Source of the DNA: Eretmocerus hayati
Lineage: Eukaryota > Arthropoda > Insecta > Hymenoptera > Aphelinidae
Direction of reading: 5' to 3'
Assembly (NCBI GenBank): GCA_029851415.1
Contig: CM056742.1
Span: forward strand, 75,940,748 to 76,004,747
DNA: 64,000 bases
Within the stretch, counting starts at the first letter, position 1; every line of letters begins with the position of its first letter. The notes under the pieces were generated by a model that was not told where the DNA came from, searched no databases, and worked only from the letters and a program-made list of their open reading frames with translations. Of this stretch, positions 1 through 11,174 are shown piece by piece. A program made the position numbers and the translations under genes.

Positions 1-7
1 AAACGTA

Positions 8-909
8 ACTCAAGAATATGAGCTCCATGGCTATTCCGACGAATCTAAAGTAGCTCATGCAGCTGTAGTATATCTACGTGTTCTAGATGATAGTTGCAGG
101 GTCGCAGTATTGGGAGCAAAGTACAAAGTTGCCCCAATAAAGATTCCATTGATTCCAAAATTAGAGTTATGCGGCGTCTTCATGGTAGCTCAGTTACTCA
201 ATAGATTTGCTTCAGCCCTCAAGTTGAATTCATTGTCAATTCGCGTACATTGTGATTCGAAGGTTGTATTGCATTGGATCCACAAATCACCTTTCAAATG
301 GCCAGTATTTGTCGCCAACAGGTGTGCCGAGATCAAGACTTTAATTCCTGATGCTACTTGGCATTACATCAAATCATATGATAATCCTGCTACGTGGCTT
401 CTAGAGGATGTTTGGAAAATCAACTGATCTCCAATAGTTTGTGGTGGGAGGGTTCCCCAGCCTTGCGCGAAAATACTCTCGAGTGGAGCTCAGCAGGTTA
501 CATTGATTTCAATTCTTCGATCGCACCGGAGTCAGTCGATGAGAAAATTGAGTTATCGGTACATACTGTTACGTCAGATCCTCCAAGAATTCGAATTTGG
601 GATCTGATCGAACGGTTTTCATCTTTTTCTAAATTGGTTCAGATCACAGTGTACGTCATGAGATTCATCTCCAACATCGTACGTCAAACTTCTCTCAAAG
701 ATAAAGTATCATGCGTGATCAGCAAATTTCCTGCTTGTTCAGATAAGCTTATAGATAACAATGAATCACGTCACGCTCGACTCATATGAGGATATCTGAC
801 ACAATTAGCTCATTCTCCTACTGAGTATGAACTGCTCCAAAAAGGCGAGGGTTTGCCCAAAATGAATCCGTTGAGATTCTCGAACCCAGTTCTAAAGGAC
901 GGCTTCATA
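8..909 (+). pseudogene. BEL-A pol fragment: RNase H and linker to integrase
   Basis: The reading frame starts at base 8 with a GYSDxS-type RNase H beginning. It continues through a leucine-rich stretch and the typical VHCDSKVVLHWIH segment of BEL/Pao RNase H. Near base 395 the frame must shift by one to continue into the ASRGC...WWEGP-type segment that links RNase H to the integrase zinc-binding region. A TGA at 787-789 then interrupts this second frame, which remains open to the insertion point at 909. Replicative role by family: RNase H removes the RNA template strand during reverse transcription. Compared with BEL-B the wording is clearly homologous but divergent. It is a dead fragment. 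Confidence 0.88.
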
Positions 910-1262
910 CACGGTTCTCCGGAAGGGTTGAAATCACAGTCAAAAATGACGACAGAAAGTGATCACGGAGTTTTCTTTGCCTTTTCAAGCACTTTCAGAA
1001 TCTTCCTTGAGAAAAATCGTAGGTGCTTCCGTTTTAGAGTTATGGTCATTTGAGTGAACGTGAGGGATATAAAACTTGCAAGATGATTTTTGCGTTATTC
1101 GACTTGGACTTTCACGTCATGTTTTTTGCTCTTTGAGTGAGTCATCCGAGATATGAAGGGGAAAAAACATATATACGTTCAATTTTATAGAGGAATTAGT
1201 ATTTTCAATCGCCATCCGTACAAAATACTATATCAACTAGGCAGATACCGGCGCTTCTCCAT

Positions 1263-2240
1263 CATTTAGCCGGATTTCTGACCATAAATTGTAATGAAGA
1301 GAAATCTTAACTCATTGTCACGGCTCGCGTTAAGGTGCGATAGGTGCAAAAAAGTGCTGGTAAAATTCGACTGTGGGGTGCTCTTCGGATCCGTTTCAAT
1401 CCAAATCGTATCGATTCATATTTTCTAGCGACGAGTCAAGTGGATTTCTTGTGTATAATTAAGATGGGATGCAGAGTATCAGTTGGGCTATAAAACAGCG
1501 CATTCCTTCTATGACTCGAGAAGTATCGATTTTATCAGGAAACGTGGATGATAACTTTTTGTTGGGCTTTTTAAGATCTACAAAAAAGGTCTCTCGAGAA
1601 TTCTTCGAATGATGCCTCCATTTCGAGTTACAAGGCATTCGTGTTTGAATGTTATGGATTCTGCAATATTTTCACCATACATCATTTTATAATTTCAGCA
1701 CATGTAGGGAAGTGGGAGGATTTTTCTAGAGCATTTCTTCGCATTTTCATCGAATATATCGAAATACGTAGTCTAAACAATCTTACGGCTTTGCCAAAAA
1801 TGCTGGGAATATGTAATATAGTGTACGATGTATTGTGAAAATATTGCCAAATCGAGAACATTTCAAGAATGATGTTTTCTAACTCGAAATGGACGCATTA
1901 TTAGGGAAATCGTCGCGAGACGTTTTCCGTAGAACTTGAAGAGTGTAACGAGAAATTCTTCCATGCATTTCTCTTTATCATGGATATTTTCCGAGTTATA
2001 GAAGAGATACACCGTTTCATGACCAAACTGATACTTTGCATCCCATTTCAATTATACAGAGGAGATCCACTTGACTCGCCATTGAAAAATATGGACCGAT
2101 ACGATTTGGATTGGTGCGGATCCGAAAAGCACTCCATAGTCAGATTTTACCAGCACTTTTTTGACACCTTGAGGCGAGGTGTGACAATGAGTTGAAATTT
2201 CTCTTGATTACAATTTATGGTCGGGGATACTTCTAAGTGG
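1263..2240. repeat. Inner imperfect palindrome of FB-1
   Basis: Bases about 1,275-1,630 reappear inverted at about 1,863-2,235. Shared landmarks include the segments around AAAAAAGTGCTGGTAAAAT, CAATCCAAATCGTATCG and GGATGCAGAGTATCAGTT. About 230 bp of loop separate the arms. Short open frames inside are different between the two arms and show no recognisable motif, so I do not call genes. The remaining bases up to 2,501 show no feature I recognise. Confidence 0.7.
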
Positions 2241-2501
2241 TAAGAATTGATAGTTAGAAAGGATTTTCAAGATTCACTTTTATTAACTGTGCCGAGAAAC
2301 ATTGTAAAATTTGACATGGTTCAATAAACACAAAATGTTGATCTGAGAAAATGGCCTCAAAAAATTCCTCAATGCACAACACGGGTTGAGTATAGAATGA
2401 CAATAGCCATAGCAAAGATGTGTATAACCTGGGCGGCGAATATAGTAGGTATCTCGTATTTGAACGTGGTGCCATCATTCTGTAGCGGTTCACACTCATA
2501 A

Positions 2502-4026
2502 CACAGCCACGCAACAAAAAAGTTCTGATCTAACTCCCAAAACATGCAACCTTCATGTTTTTGGGGTCGCTGAACCCGAATCCGAGATCAGTTTGGTTCC
2601 AGCACGTCGAGATTTTGACATAACCTCAAAAAATCACAATTTTACAAAATCGATCGGAGATCATAACCAAACCATACTAAATACAGTTTCATGGAGTAAT
2701 TACAGGTTTTTAGGGTCGCTGAATCTAAATCCGAGGTCGATTTTGTCCCAGCATAGCAAAGTTCTGACATAACCTCAAAAATCAGGGATTTTTCGAGAGT
2801 GCTTGGAGCTGGAGGTCTAATCATTTTTTGTGTTGCACATACTTCATGTTTTTGGGGTCGCTGAATTCGAATCCTAGGTTCATTTGGCCCCAGCATTGCG
2901 AAGTTCTGTCATAACCTCAAAAATCCGTGATTTCTTGAGAATGCTTGGAGCTGGTGATGAAACCATACTTTGTCTTACACTTGTTGAACCAAGGATGTTT
3001 TCCGCCATATTTGGGAGCTGCTCCAAAGCCCTGACTCTCAAATTTCTATGACTCCACTTGAAAAAGCAGCTTGGGCAGTTTTGAAAACGTATCATCTAAC
3101 TTCTTAGGGAATAAAAAGAGTCCAAACTATGAAAAAATTGTCAAGAAAATAGTGAATGATTTCAAAAGCTTAGGATGTAATATGAGCTTCAAGCTACATT
3201 TCTTGGACGACATCTGGATGAATTCCCAGAAAACCTAGGAGACTTTAGTGAAGAGCAAGGCGAACGTTTCCATCGAGATATTAAAGTAATGGAAACTCGC
3301 TATCAAGGAAGATGGGATGTGAACATGATGGCCGATTTCTGCTGGATGCTGAAGCGAGACACAACACCCGGGGAGAGAAAACGTTATACTCTACATAGGT
3401 CATTCGAAGAAAAGAAGACTCGCTATAGCTCCAAGAAAGAGTAGAGCTCTGCTTCAATGACTGTTGCTCGGCACGCTTTGGCTCCTCTCGCAAAACTCGC
3501 AAGGAGAGCTAAGGCACCCCGATGTCTCGGTTCTGGAGCTTGACAAACCTCCAATCGTCATCAACCTCTGATCATCAGTGCCGAGCATCCTTGAGAAATC
3601 ATGATTTTTTGAAGTTGTGTCAAAGCCTCAAGTGCTGGGACCATATGGACCTCGGATTCGGATTCAGCGACCCCAACAACTTAGAGTAAGTGCAAAACGA
3701 AGAATGGTTTGATCACCAGCTCCAAGCATTCTCGAAAAACCACGGATTTTGGAGGTTATGTCAGAACTTGGCTATGCTGGGACCAGATCGACCTCGGATT
3801 TGGATTCAGCCACCCCAAAAACCTATAATTTCTCCACGAAACTGTATTTAGTACGGTTTAGTTATGATCTCCGATCGATTTAGTGAAATTGTGATTTTTT
3901 GAGGTTCTGTCAAAATCTAGACGTGCTGGGACCAAACTGACCCCGGATTCGGGTTCAACGACCCCAAAAACATAAAGATAGCATGGTTTGGGAGTTAGGT
4001 CAGAGCTTTTTTTTCATGGGGCTGTG
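2502..4026. mobile_element. Foldback element FB-2, copy 1, nested in FB-1
   Basis: The ends read CACAGCC(CC)AC followed by an A-run and then GTTCTGACCTAACTCC on the left, with the inverse at 3,983-4,026. ATAA flanks both ends and may be the target duplication. Each arm is built from a unit of roughly 170 bp containing TTTTTGGGGTCGCTGAAT, a segment around GTTCTGACATAACCTCAAAAA, and ACCAAACCATACT. Units at 2,540-3,000 and 3,590-3,970 are in opposite orientation. A second copy of the family lies at 6,172-7,339. Between the arms, at 3,130-3,444, sits a captured or older protein-coding fragment. No transposase is visible. Confidence 0.78.
3130..3444 (+). pseudogene. Fragment of the Cc8L18.2-like repetitive protein family
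   Basis: In the loop of FB-2 copy 1 the plus strand encodes a degraded piece of a protein family widespread in arthropods and annotated after a bracovirus open frame (Cc8L18.2-like). Visible hallmarks are the FPENLGDFSEEQGERFH, DIKVMETRYQGRWD and MMADFCWMLKRD segments, ending in a lysine-rich tail and a TAG stop at 3,442-3,444. The upstream part (KIVNDFKSLGCNMSFKLHF) is one frame away, so a single-base loss near 3,205-3,215 breaks it. Function of the family is unknown to me. The identification is from memory of the conserved wording. Confidence 0.72.
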
Positions 4027-4602
4027 ATAATTGAGTGCAAAACGAGGAAACCATTGCACCATATCGCACTGATAATTGGCCCGAGTAGATTCGTCAATTG
4101 AGTCAATGAGTGAGTAGTTGGTTTTTCCCGGTCAGGGATCTCGCTCACATGTATTTTCGACCATACCGGACGCCACATTGGGAGGTGAAATAGTTACGTG
4201 AAAATGTGATCTAAGGGAGAGAAAACGGGGGCTCGGTGGCATAGAATGAAAGTTTTCGATGAAAAGCGCCAGTATCTACTTAGTTGATATAGTAATGGAT
4301 AGCGATTGAAACACCAATTTCTCTATGAAACTGAACTGTATTGAATCTCTTCCTACATATCCCTGATGACTTGGTAAAGCGAGAAAATATCACGTAAAAG
4401 TCAAATTTGAATGGCGTAAGAATCATCTTGCAAGTTTCATGTTATTCACGTTCACTCAAAATACCATGACTTCAAAACGGAAGCAGCTACGATTTTTTTC
4501 AAAAAAGATTTTGAAAGTGCTTGGAAAGACAAAAAAACTCTGTGATCAGTCTCTGTCGTCATTTTTGAGTGTGATTTCAACCCTTCCGGAGGACCGTGGA
4601 TA

Positions 4603-5823
4603 AGAGTCGGCAGTAGAATAAAAAATGCAGATCTATGTGACAATAAAAAATTTCCGGTAATTTCGCCTGCAAAATCTACTTCAACAGAACTGCTGATTCG
4701 ATATTCTCACCACATGACATTGCACGGTGGTACTCAGCTAACTCTCGCTACGAGCAGACAAATGTTTTGGACCATTCGAGGAAAAAGTGCAGTGAAAGTT
4801 ATCATCGATAATTCCACCAGTTGTCAAAGATACAGGGCTACTCCACAGTATCAAATGATGGCCGCACCATCTGAAGCGCATGTGATGCCTTCACGTCGAT
4901 TCAAGAAATCTGGTGTCGATTATGCAGGTCCATTCAAATTGCTAGCCTCGCGTTTCCGCGGACAAATATCTTATAAGGGCTATTCCATCATTTTCATTTG
5001 CCTGTGTACGAAAGCAGTTCATCTCAAGGCAATTCCTGATTACTATACGGATGCTTATTCAGCTGCATTCGATAGATTCACCGCAAGAAGTGGCCCCTGT
5101 GAACTTCTCGTAAGCGATCAAGGCCAGAATTTGGATGGAGCTGACGCTGAGCTTCAAAAGATGTTCACCAAAAACTCACCCTGTTCTAACTTCATCTCCC
5201 AATCTCTTAGTAATTCCGGTACGAAGTGGCGTTCCAACCCACCATCCGCCCCACATTTTGGAGGAATTTGGGAAGCAAGGGTTAAGGCAGTGAGACATCG
5301 CCTAAAGAGGGTAGTGGGAGAAACAATACTCACCTTTGAAGAGTTCACGACTGTCCTCGATCAAGTGGAGGCGTGTCTCAACTTCAGACCTCTCATGCCC
5401 CTCAGCGATGATCCTCCTGATTTAGATGCCCTCACACCAGCTCATTCCCTGATAGGAGAACCATCTCTATTGCTTGTCAAGAACCTAGTCACCGACGACA
5501 ACATATCTCCTCTTCGTCGCTGGAAAATCAATACTAAAATGGTAAAACGACTTTGGGTACGTTGGTCCCATCAGTACCTTCACACGCTTCATAAGCGCAC
5601 TAAATGGGCTGAAACTCAACCTAATTTTGCTGAAGGTGATCTGGTCTTGATTAGGAATGAGACCATACCCCCATCTAGATGGCCATTGTGCCGAATCATC
5701 AAGACTTTCCCCAGAAAAGATGGAAAAGTCCGAGTCGTGCAGGTGCGCACGGCTTCTACAACTCCAGACCGACCAATTGTGAAGCTTGTGAAGCTTTCCC
5801 GCCCGCAAGAAGAAGCGGAGTGA
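4603..5823 (+). pseudogene. BEL-A integrase, C-terminal pol fragment
   Basis: An open frame of 1,221 bases runs from the FB-1 insertion edge to TGA at 5,821-5,823. In order it shows the HH...TLHGGTQLTL segment with CxxC (TSCQRY) of the integrase zinc-binding domain, and then the rve core with catalytic acidic residues in SGVDYAGPF, LVSDQGQN and PHFGGIWEA. It ends with a basic DUF5641-type C-terminal domain (WVRWSHQYL, GDLVLIRNE). Integrase joins the reverse-transcribed cDNA to the genome. The fragment itself is open, but it is cut off from the rest of pol by FB-1 and upstream mutations, so it is nonfunctional as part of an element. Confidence 0.88.
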
Positions 5824-5990
5824 ACTGTGAAAAGTGCGCTGTGCATGTCTGTGCAATCGTGTCAGTTTCCATAAGAAACGCTTCATTTTGCTTTCTGATA
5901 CATTGAAATGATATTGACTTTCTCTCACATTTTGAAGAATATGTATATCTTCTCGATTTTCAAGCAATGTTAGTAGTTACCTTCATTCAA

Positions 5991-6162
5991 TGTACACTCC
6001 CCAACAAGGTGAACTGCACTGGCTGTGACGGTCAGTGACCGCTCGAGATCTACCGTCTCACTCGCACTCGTGGGATGATCCGTTAGGTACGAGAGAGACG
6101 AGAGATCTCAAACTACCGCTGACCGTCACCCTAGTGCAGTTCACCTCGTTGGGGAGTGTACA
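5991..6162. mobile_element. 172-bp palindromic MITE
   Basis: The ends TGTACACTCCCCAAC and GTTGGGGAGTGTACA are exact inverted complements. The pairing continues inward through GGTGAACTGCACT and TGACGGTCAG, leaving a loop of roughly 60 bases. There is no coding capacity. It lies in the 3' untranslated region of BEL-A, nine bases before the second FB-2 copy. TGTACA at each end is itself palindromic, so the true target duplication cannot be separated from the terminal repeat by inspection. Confidence 0.85.
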
Positions 6163-6171
6163 GATGAATAA

Positions 6172-7339
6172 CACAGCCCCACAAAAAAAAGTTTTGACCT
6201 AACTCCCAAACTATATTACCTTTATGTTTTGGGGATCGCTGAATCCGAATCCAGAGTCAGTTTTGTTCCAGCACGTCGAGATTTTGACATAACCTCAAAA
6301 AAGCATGAGTTGACAAAATTACTCCAAAATCATAATCAAACCGTACTGAATCCACTTTTGACCACCAACTTTATGTTTTCGGGGTTGCTGAATCCAAAAA
6401 CGAGGTTAGTTTGGTCCCAACATATCATCGTTCTGACATAACCTCAAAACATGATTTCCCAATGATATTCGGACCTGGTGATCAAACCATACTTTGTTTT
6501 GCCTATACTACATGTTTTTGGGGTCGCTGAATTCAAAAATTAGGGGCCAGTTTGGTTCAAGCACATCATCATTCTGACATGAACTCAAAAAATCATGATT
6601 TCCCATGGATACTCGGACCTGGTGATCGAGCTATACTTTGTTCTGCCCATACTATATGTTTTCGGGGTCGCTGAATCCAAATACCACACAGGCTTGCTGG
6701 ACACCCGTGGCTGTATTGGATGAAGTATGGTTCGGTCACCAGGTACAAGTGTCCTTGGGAAATCATGATTTTTTGAGGTTATGTGAATGATGATGTGCTG
6801 GAACCAAACTGGCCCAAGATTTGGATTCAGCTACCACAAAAACATATAGTATGGGCAAAACAAAGTATAGCTTGATCACAAGGTCCGACTATCCGTGGGA
6901 AATCATGATTTTTTGAGGTTATGTCAGAATGATGATGTACTGGAACCAAACTGGCCCCAAAATTGAATTCAGTGACCCCAAAAACATGTAGTATAGGCAA
7001 AACAAAGTAGGGTTTGATCACCAGGTCCGAATATCATTGGGAAATCATGATTTTTTGAGGTTATGTCAGAACGATGATATGTTGGGACCAAACTAACCTC
7101 GTTTTTGGATTCAGCAACCCCGAAAACAGAAGGTTGGTGGTCAAAAGTGGATTCAGTACGGTTTGATTATGATTTTGGAGCAATTTTGTCAACTCATGCT
7201 TTTTTGAGATTTTGACTTTATGTCAAAATCTCGACGCGCTGGAAGAAAACTGACCCTGGATTCGGATTCAGCGACCCCCAAAACATGAAGGTAATATGGT
7301 TTGGGAGTTAGGTCAGAACTTTTTTTTTGTGGGGCTGTG
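6172..7339. mobile_element. Foldback element FB-2, copy 2
   Basis: This 1.17-kb near-complete palindrome begins CACAGCCCCAC plus an A-run and ends with the inverse at 7,321-7,339. Its centre is near 6,750. It contains the same unit as copy 1 at 2,502-4,026 (GGGGTCGCTGAATCC, GACATAACCTCAAAA, GGTCCGAATATC). Copy 1 carries a protein fragment in its loop; this copy has almost no loop. No transposase is encoded. The short open frames in the arms are by-products of the repeat unit. Confidence 0.82.
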
Positions 7340-7418
7340 TGATCATTCATTCCACACTCATATGAAAGAATCTTTTGTTTATTCTCATGAAGTTTATTCT
7401 CTCTCGAGGTGGGAGGAT

Positions 7419-7727
7419 GTTCATGTACACACCGGTTTTCCAATGTTCGCGACACACACATACACACATACTCACACGCTCACGTGTTTAACGCTGTAGC
7501 ACAAGAGCTGTACCTATATCTAAGTAATCACGCCATGCGGCTCTCAGACGCCGGCACGGCGCTGCTCACCTCAGTTTCAACGTGGATCGCGCACAATGCG
7601 GATACACTCTCCAACACCTCGAGCTTCTGTACCACTATAGTGCTCAATAAATCTACGCATCTATTATTCATCTGAAATCTGATCTCATGGATTTATTCCG
7701 CACGAGCCAACCCCACAGCGGAGAACA
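7419..7727 (+). repeat. 3' LTR of BEL-A
   Basis: The LTR starts TGTTCATGTACACACC directly after a purine tract (CTCGAGGTGGGAGGA) and ends ...GGAGAACA. It holds an AATAAA polyadenylation signal near 7,645. Segments such as ACACTCTCCA(A)CACCTCGAGC and GCTCAATA are shared with the BEL-B LTR (read on the minus strand), showing that the two elements are related. Only 15 bases separate it from BEL-B. The right end was placed by comparison with the BEL-B LTR and could be off by a few bases. Confidence 0.72.
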
Positions 7728-7742
7728 ATGGGAAATGATGAT

Positions 7743-7935
7743 TGTTTGTATGCGGGGTTGGATTCAGGTGAATGCAGAATGAACTAGAGGAGAGGTTTAA
7801 TTGAACTGTTCGCAAAACTATATTGAGCAATATGATACATGCTCGAGGTGGTGGAGAGTGTGCGTACTGTTCGCGATCCACAAGAAGACTGACTGAACCG
7901 GAGTAGAGCGGGAGGCCTATAGCCGAGCGGCTGAA

Positions 7936-7968
<33 letters not shown>

Positions 7969-8082
7969 TGCAGTCGGTTCTACTTCCGGTTGAGCATCTA
8001 ATGCCACTTGACGGCTTAGCTAATGTGTGCGTGAATGTATGTGTGCTGTCGCGGACATTGTTTGATCGGTGCTACATAAACA
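7743..8082 (-). repeat. 3' LTR of BEL-B
   Basis: This 340-bp repeat has termini TGTTTG...ATAAACA on the plus strand (5' end at 8,082 for the element). It contains a (TA)n run at about 7,940-7,967. It matches 14,809-15,148 with about nine substitutions and no length change, which is roughly 2.6 percent divergence counted by eye. The 207 bases between it and the pol stop (8,083-8,289) are untranslated, with no further feature. Confidence 0.93.
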
Positions 8083-8289
8083 TCCTTCCACCTCGAGAAA
8101 AAAAGGAAGAATAGATTTCATTGAAATGAACAAAAGATTTCATAAAAGTGTAGAAAATTAAGAGTTCACTTGTAGTGAAAGATGTAGAGTCATTATTCAA
8201 TTTCATCTGGGGAAAATAATCCAAACTGTTCACTGATTTCAAGAAGAAAAAAACGAAAAATTTATAGATTCTAAGTAACACTGCATAGA

Positions 8290-11174
8290 TCACTCTTCAT
8301 CTTCACTTTGTGGGCGAAATAATTTCACCAACTTCACAATCGGTCGATCCAGAATGGTGGTAGATGTGCGCACCTGCACGACTCGAACAATCCCATCCTT
8401 TCCAGGGAGCGTCTTGATGATTCGGTCCAGTGGCCATCTGGACGGTGGTGTGATCTCGTTCCTTACTAAAACCAGGTCACCTTCAGCATAGTTAGGTTGT
8501 ACTGAGGTCCACTTATTTCGTTTATGGAGCGTATGGAGATACTGGTGCGACCAACGTGCCCAAAGTTGTTGGACCATTTGTGTGATGATTTTCCAGCGTC
8601 GTAGAGGTGACACTTTGTCATTGGTAACTCTGTCCTTGACTATTGGTAGGGATGGCCCTCCTATCAGAAAATGGGCAGGTATGAGAGCCTCTAGATCAGA
8701 AGGGTCATTGCTGAGGGGCATGAGAGGCCGAGAGTTGAGGCATGCCTCCACTTGATTAAGGACTGTTGTGAATTCCTCAAAGGTGAGTATTGTTTCTCCC
8801 ACTACCCTCTTTAGGTGATGTTTCACTGCCTTAACCCCCGCTTTCCAAATTCCTCCAAAATGTGGGGTGGATGGTGAATTAAAACGCCACTTTGTCCCCA
8901 AATTGCTAAGGGATCGGGAAATAAAATTGGAGTAGGGTGAATTTTTGGTGAACATTTTTCTAAGTTCGGCATCTGCTCCTATCAAATTCTGACCTTGATC
9001 ACTTATGAGAAGCTCACAAGGTCCTCGTCTTGCCGTGAATCTGTCGAACGCGGCTAGATACGACTCTGTACTATAATCGGAGACAGCTTCAAGGTGAATT
9101 GCTTTTGTGCAAAGTTAAATGAAAATAGTGAAACAACCCTTGTAGGAAATTTGTCCGCGAATGCGTGAAGCTAGCAACTTAAATGGACCTGCGTAATCTA
9201 CACCTGATTTCTTAAATGGACGTGTAGGTAATACTCGTTCTTGAGGTAGAGCTGCCATCATTTGATACTGCGGAGTAGCTCTGTATCTTTGACAACTGGT
9301 GCAATTATCAATAATAACTTTCACTGCACTTTTCCCTCGGATAATCCAGAACATTTGTCGGCTAGTAGAAAGCGTCAGTTGAGTACCACCGTGCAACGTG
9401 ATGTGATGAAAATATCGAATCAAGAGCTCCGTCAGAGTAGATTTTGTAGGTAAGATAACGGGAAATTTCTCATCGTCACATAGATCTGAATTTTTGATTC
9501 TGCTACCTACTCTCAACAAATCGTCCTTTAGCACGGGGTTCAAGGATTTCAAGGCATTTGCTTTAGGTAGAATTTTACCTTCATGCAGCATTTTATATTC
9601 AAATGGAAAATAAGCTAACAGAGTAAGATAGCTCATGACAAGTTTAGCGTGGCGAATTTCACTGCTGTCTATGAGCTGATCTGAACGAACAGGAAACTTG
9701 TTAATAACGCATGAGACTTTGTCTTTGAGAGACGTTCTATTTACGATTCTTGAAATAAATCTCATAATATATACAGTGATTCTAATCAGTTTGGTGAAAG
9801 AAGAGTACCGTTTCATCAGATCCCAAATTTGAATCTTCGGAGTTTCTGAAGTTATGGTATTCACAGATACTTGAATGTTTTCATTGGTCGACTTCTCTGG
9901 ATTGGTGGAAAAATTCAAATCGACATAACCTGTTAGACTCCAATCGCGATTGTGTTCTCGCAAGTCGGGGGGTCCCTCCCACCACAGACGATTCGAGACG
10001 AGTTCATTCCCCAAACACCCTCTAGAAGCAACATCTGCAGGGTTTTTCGACGATTTGATGTAGTGCCAAATGGCAGTGGGAATCGGAGTCTCAATTTCAG
10101 CACACCTATTGGCAACTAAAACCGGCCACTTAAAAGCGTGCTCATGAATCCAGTGCAATACTACTTTTGAATCGCAGTGCACATGAATCGACAAATTATC
10201 AAATTTGAGCTTTGATGCGAATCGATTGAGCAGCTGGGCGACTGCCAAAGCACCGAATAGTTCCAATTCCGGAATCGAGGGGATTTTTATGGGTGCAACT
10301 TTTGATTTAGCACCCAACAAGGTGACTTTACAGTCATCATCTAGAACTCGTAGATATACAACCGCTGCATACGCTATCTCGGAAGCGTCGGAATAACCAT
10401 GTAGCTCGTATTTTTGAGCGTTTTTTGTTATACCCAAGTAACGTGGGATTTTCAAGTCTAAAAGGTGAGTCAAGGAAGAATACCATTGCTCAAATTCTTG
10501 GTGAATTCATCCGGTAGTACCTGATCCCAAGGTACATTTTTTATCCACAGCAGCTGCATGAAATTTTTACCGGTGATGATCACCGGAGTTATCCAGCCCA
10601 GTGGGTCAAAGATCCTAGCAATTTTGGAAAGTACAATACGCTTCGTCAGCGGAACCTTCAAAGGGTCAATTGACAATTGGAATTTGAAAATGTCATTAGC
10701 GGGACACCAACTTATACCGAGCACTGAGAACAAAGAGTACTCTTGCAAAGGGTCGTCCGCAGCTAATATGTTTTTTGGTAATTTATCGATGAGTTCGGGG
10801 GTGTTTGAGAGCCATTTTCTCAACTCAAACCCACCAGATTTTAGGAGGTTAGTTGTATCCGATTGCTTAGTCAAAATTTCCTCAATTGAAAAGCCACCAG
10901 ATACTACGTCATCCATGTAGCTCTCTTCATTGATTACTTCAATAGCGCTTGGAAAATGTTCATCTTCATCTTTGACTAACTGTTTAAGTGTCATAATGGC
11001 TAAAAAGGGGCTACTCGTATAGCCAAATGTCAGTACGGTCAACAAAAGTTCCATTATTGCATCACTGGGGTGCTCTCGCCACAGAATAGTTTGGAGGCGT
11101 TAATCCTCGGGATGGACGCCAATTTGTAAAAACATTTGTTTTATATCCGCGACAAAAGCATGAGGATACTTACG
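8290..11174 (-). pseudogene. BEL-B reverse transcriptase, RNase H and integrase
   Basis: This continues the frame beyond the TGA at 11,175. A TAA at 11,100-11,102 interrupts again. Then come the RT palm with YMDD (about 10,908-10,919), a one-base frameshift near 10,475-10,505, RNase H (HGYSDAS, VHCDSKVVLHW) and the integrase zinc region (HHITLHGGTQL). The integrase core (SGVDYAGPF, ISDQGQN, PHFGGIWKA) is cut by TAA at 9,115-9,117. The DUF5641-like end stops at 8,290. Three in-frame stops and one shift make this a dead polyprotein. Domain order RT-RH-IN is normal for BEL/Pao. Confidence 0.9.

Larger units (their letters stand above)
910..4599. mobile_element. Long-terminal-inverted-repeat (foldback) element FB-1 inside BEL-A
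   Basis: This 3.7-kb insertion splits BEL-A pol between adjacent codons; the integrase frame resumes at 4,603. The ends are CACGGTTCTCCGGAAGGG on the left and, inverted, CCACGGTCCTCCGGAAGGG on the right. The inverted similarity continues for about 350 bp (910-1,262 against 4,250-4,599). ATA occurs on both sides (907-909 and 4,600-4,602), consistent with a 3-bp duplication or a TA duplication. The interior has a second palindrome (1,263-2,240) and a separate nested foldback (2,502-4,026). I see no transposase of its own, so it looks nonautonomous. Confidence 0.8.
1..7727 (+). mobile_element. BEL/Pao LTR retrotransposon BEL-A, 3' part, with nested insertions
   Basis: The window opens inside the RNase H region of a plus-strand BEL/Pao polymerase and runs to a 3' LTR ending at 7,727. 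The 5' LTR, gag, protease and reverse transcriptase lie outside the window. Three later insertions split the element: a foldback at 910-4,599, a 172-bp MITE at 5,991-6,162 and another foldback at 6,172-7,339. The protein parts match the minus-strand copy at 8,290-10,473 closely in order and wording, so both belong to one family. The coding parts carry a frameshift near 395 and an in-frame TGA at 787-789, so this copy cannot make its polyprotein. The 167 bases at 5,824-5,990 are untranslated tail with nothing else recognised. Confidence 0.88.
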
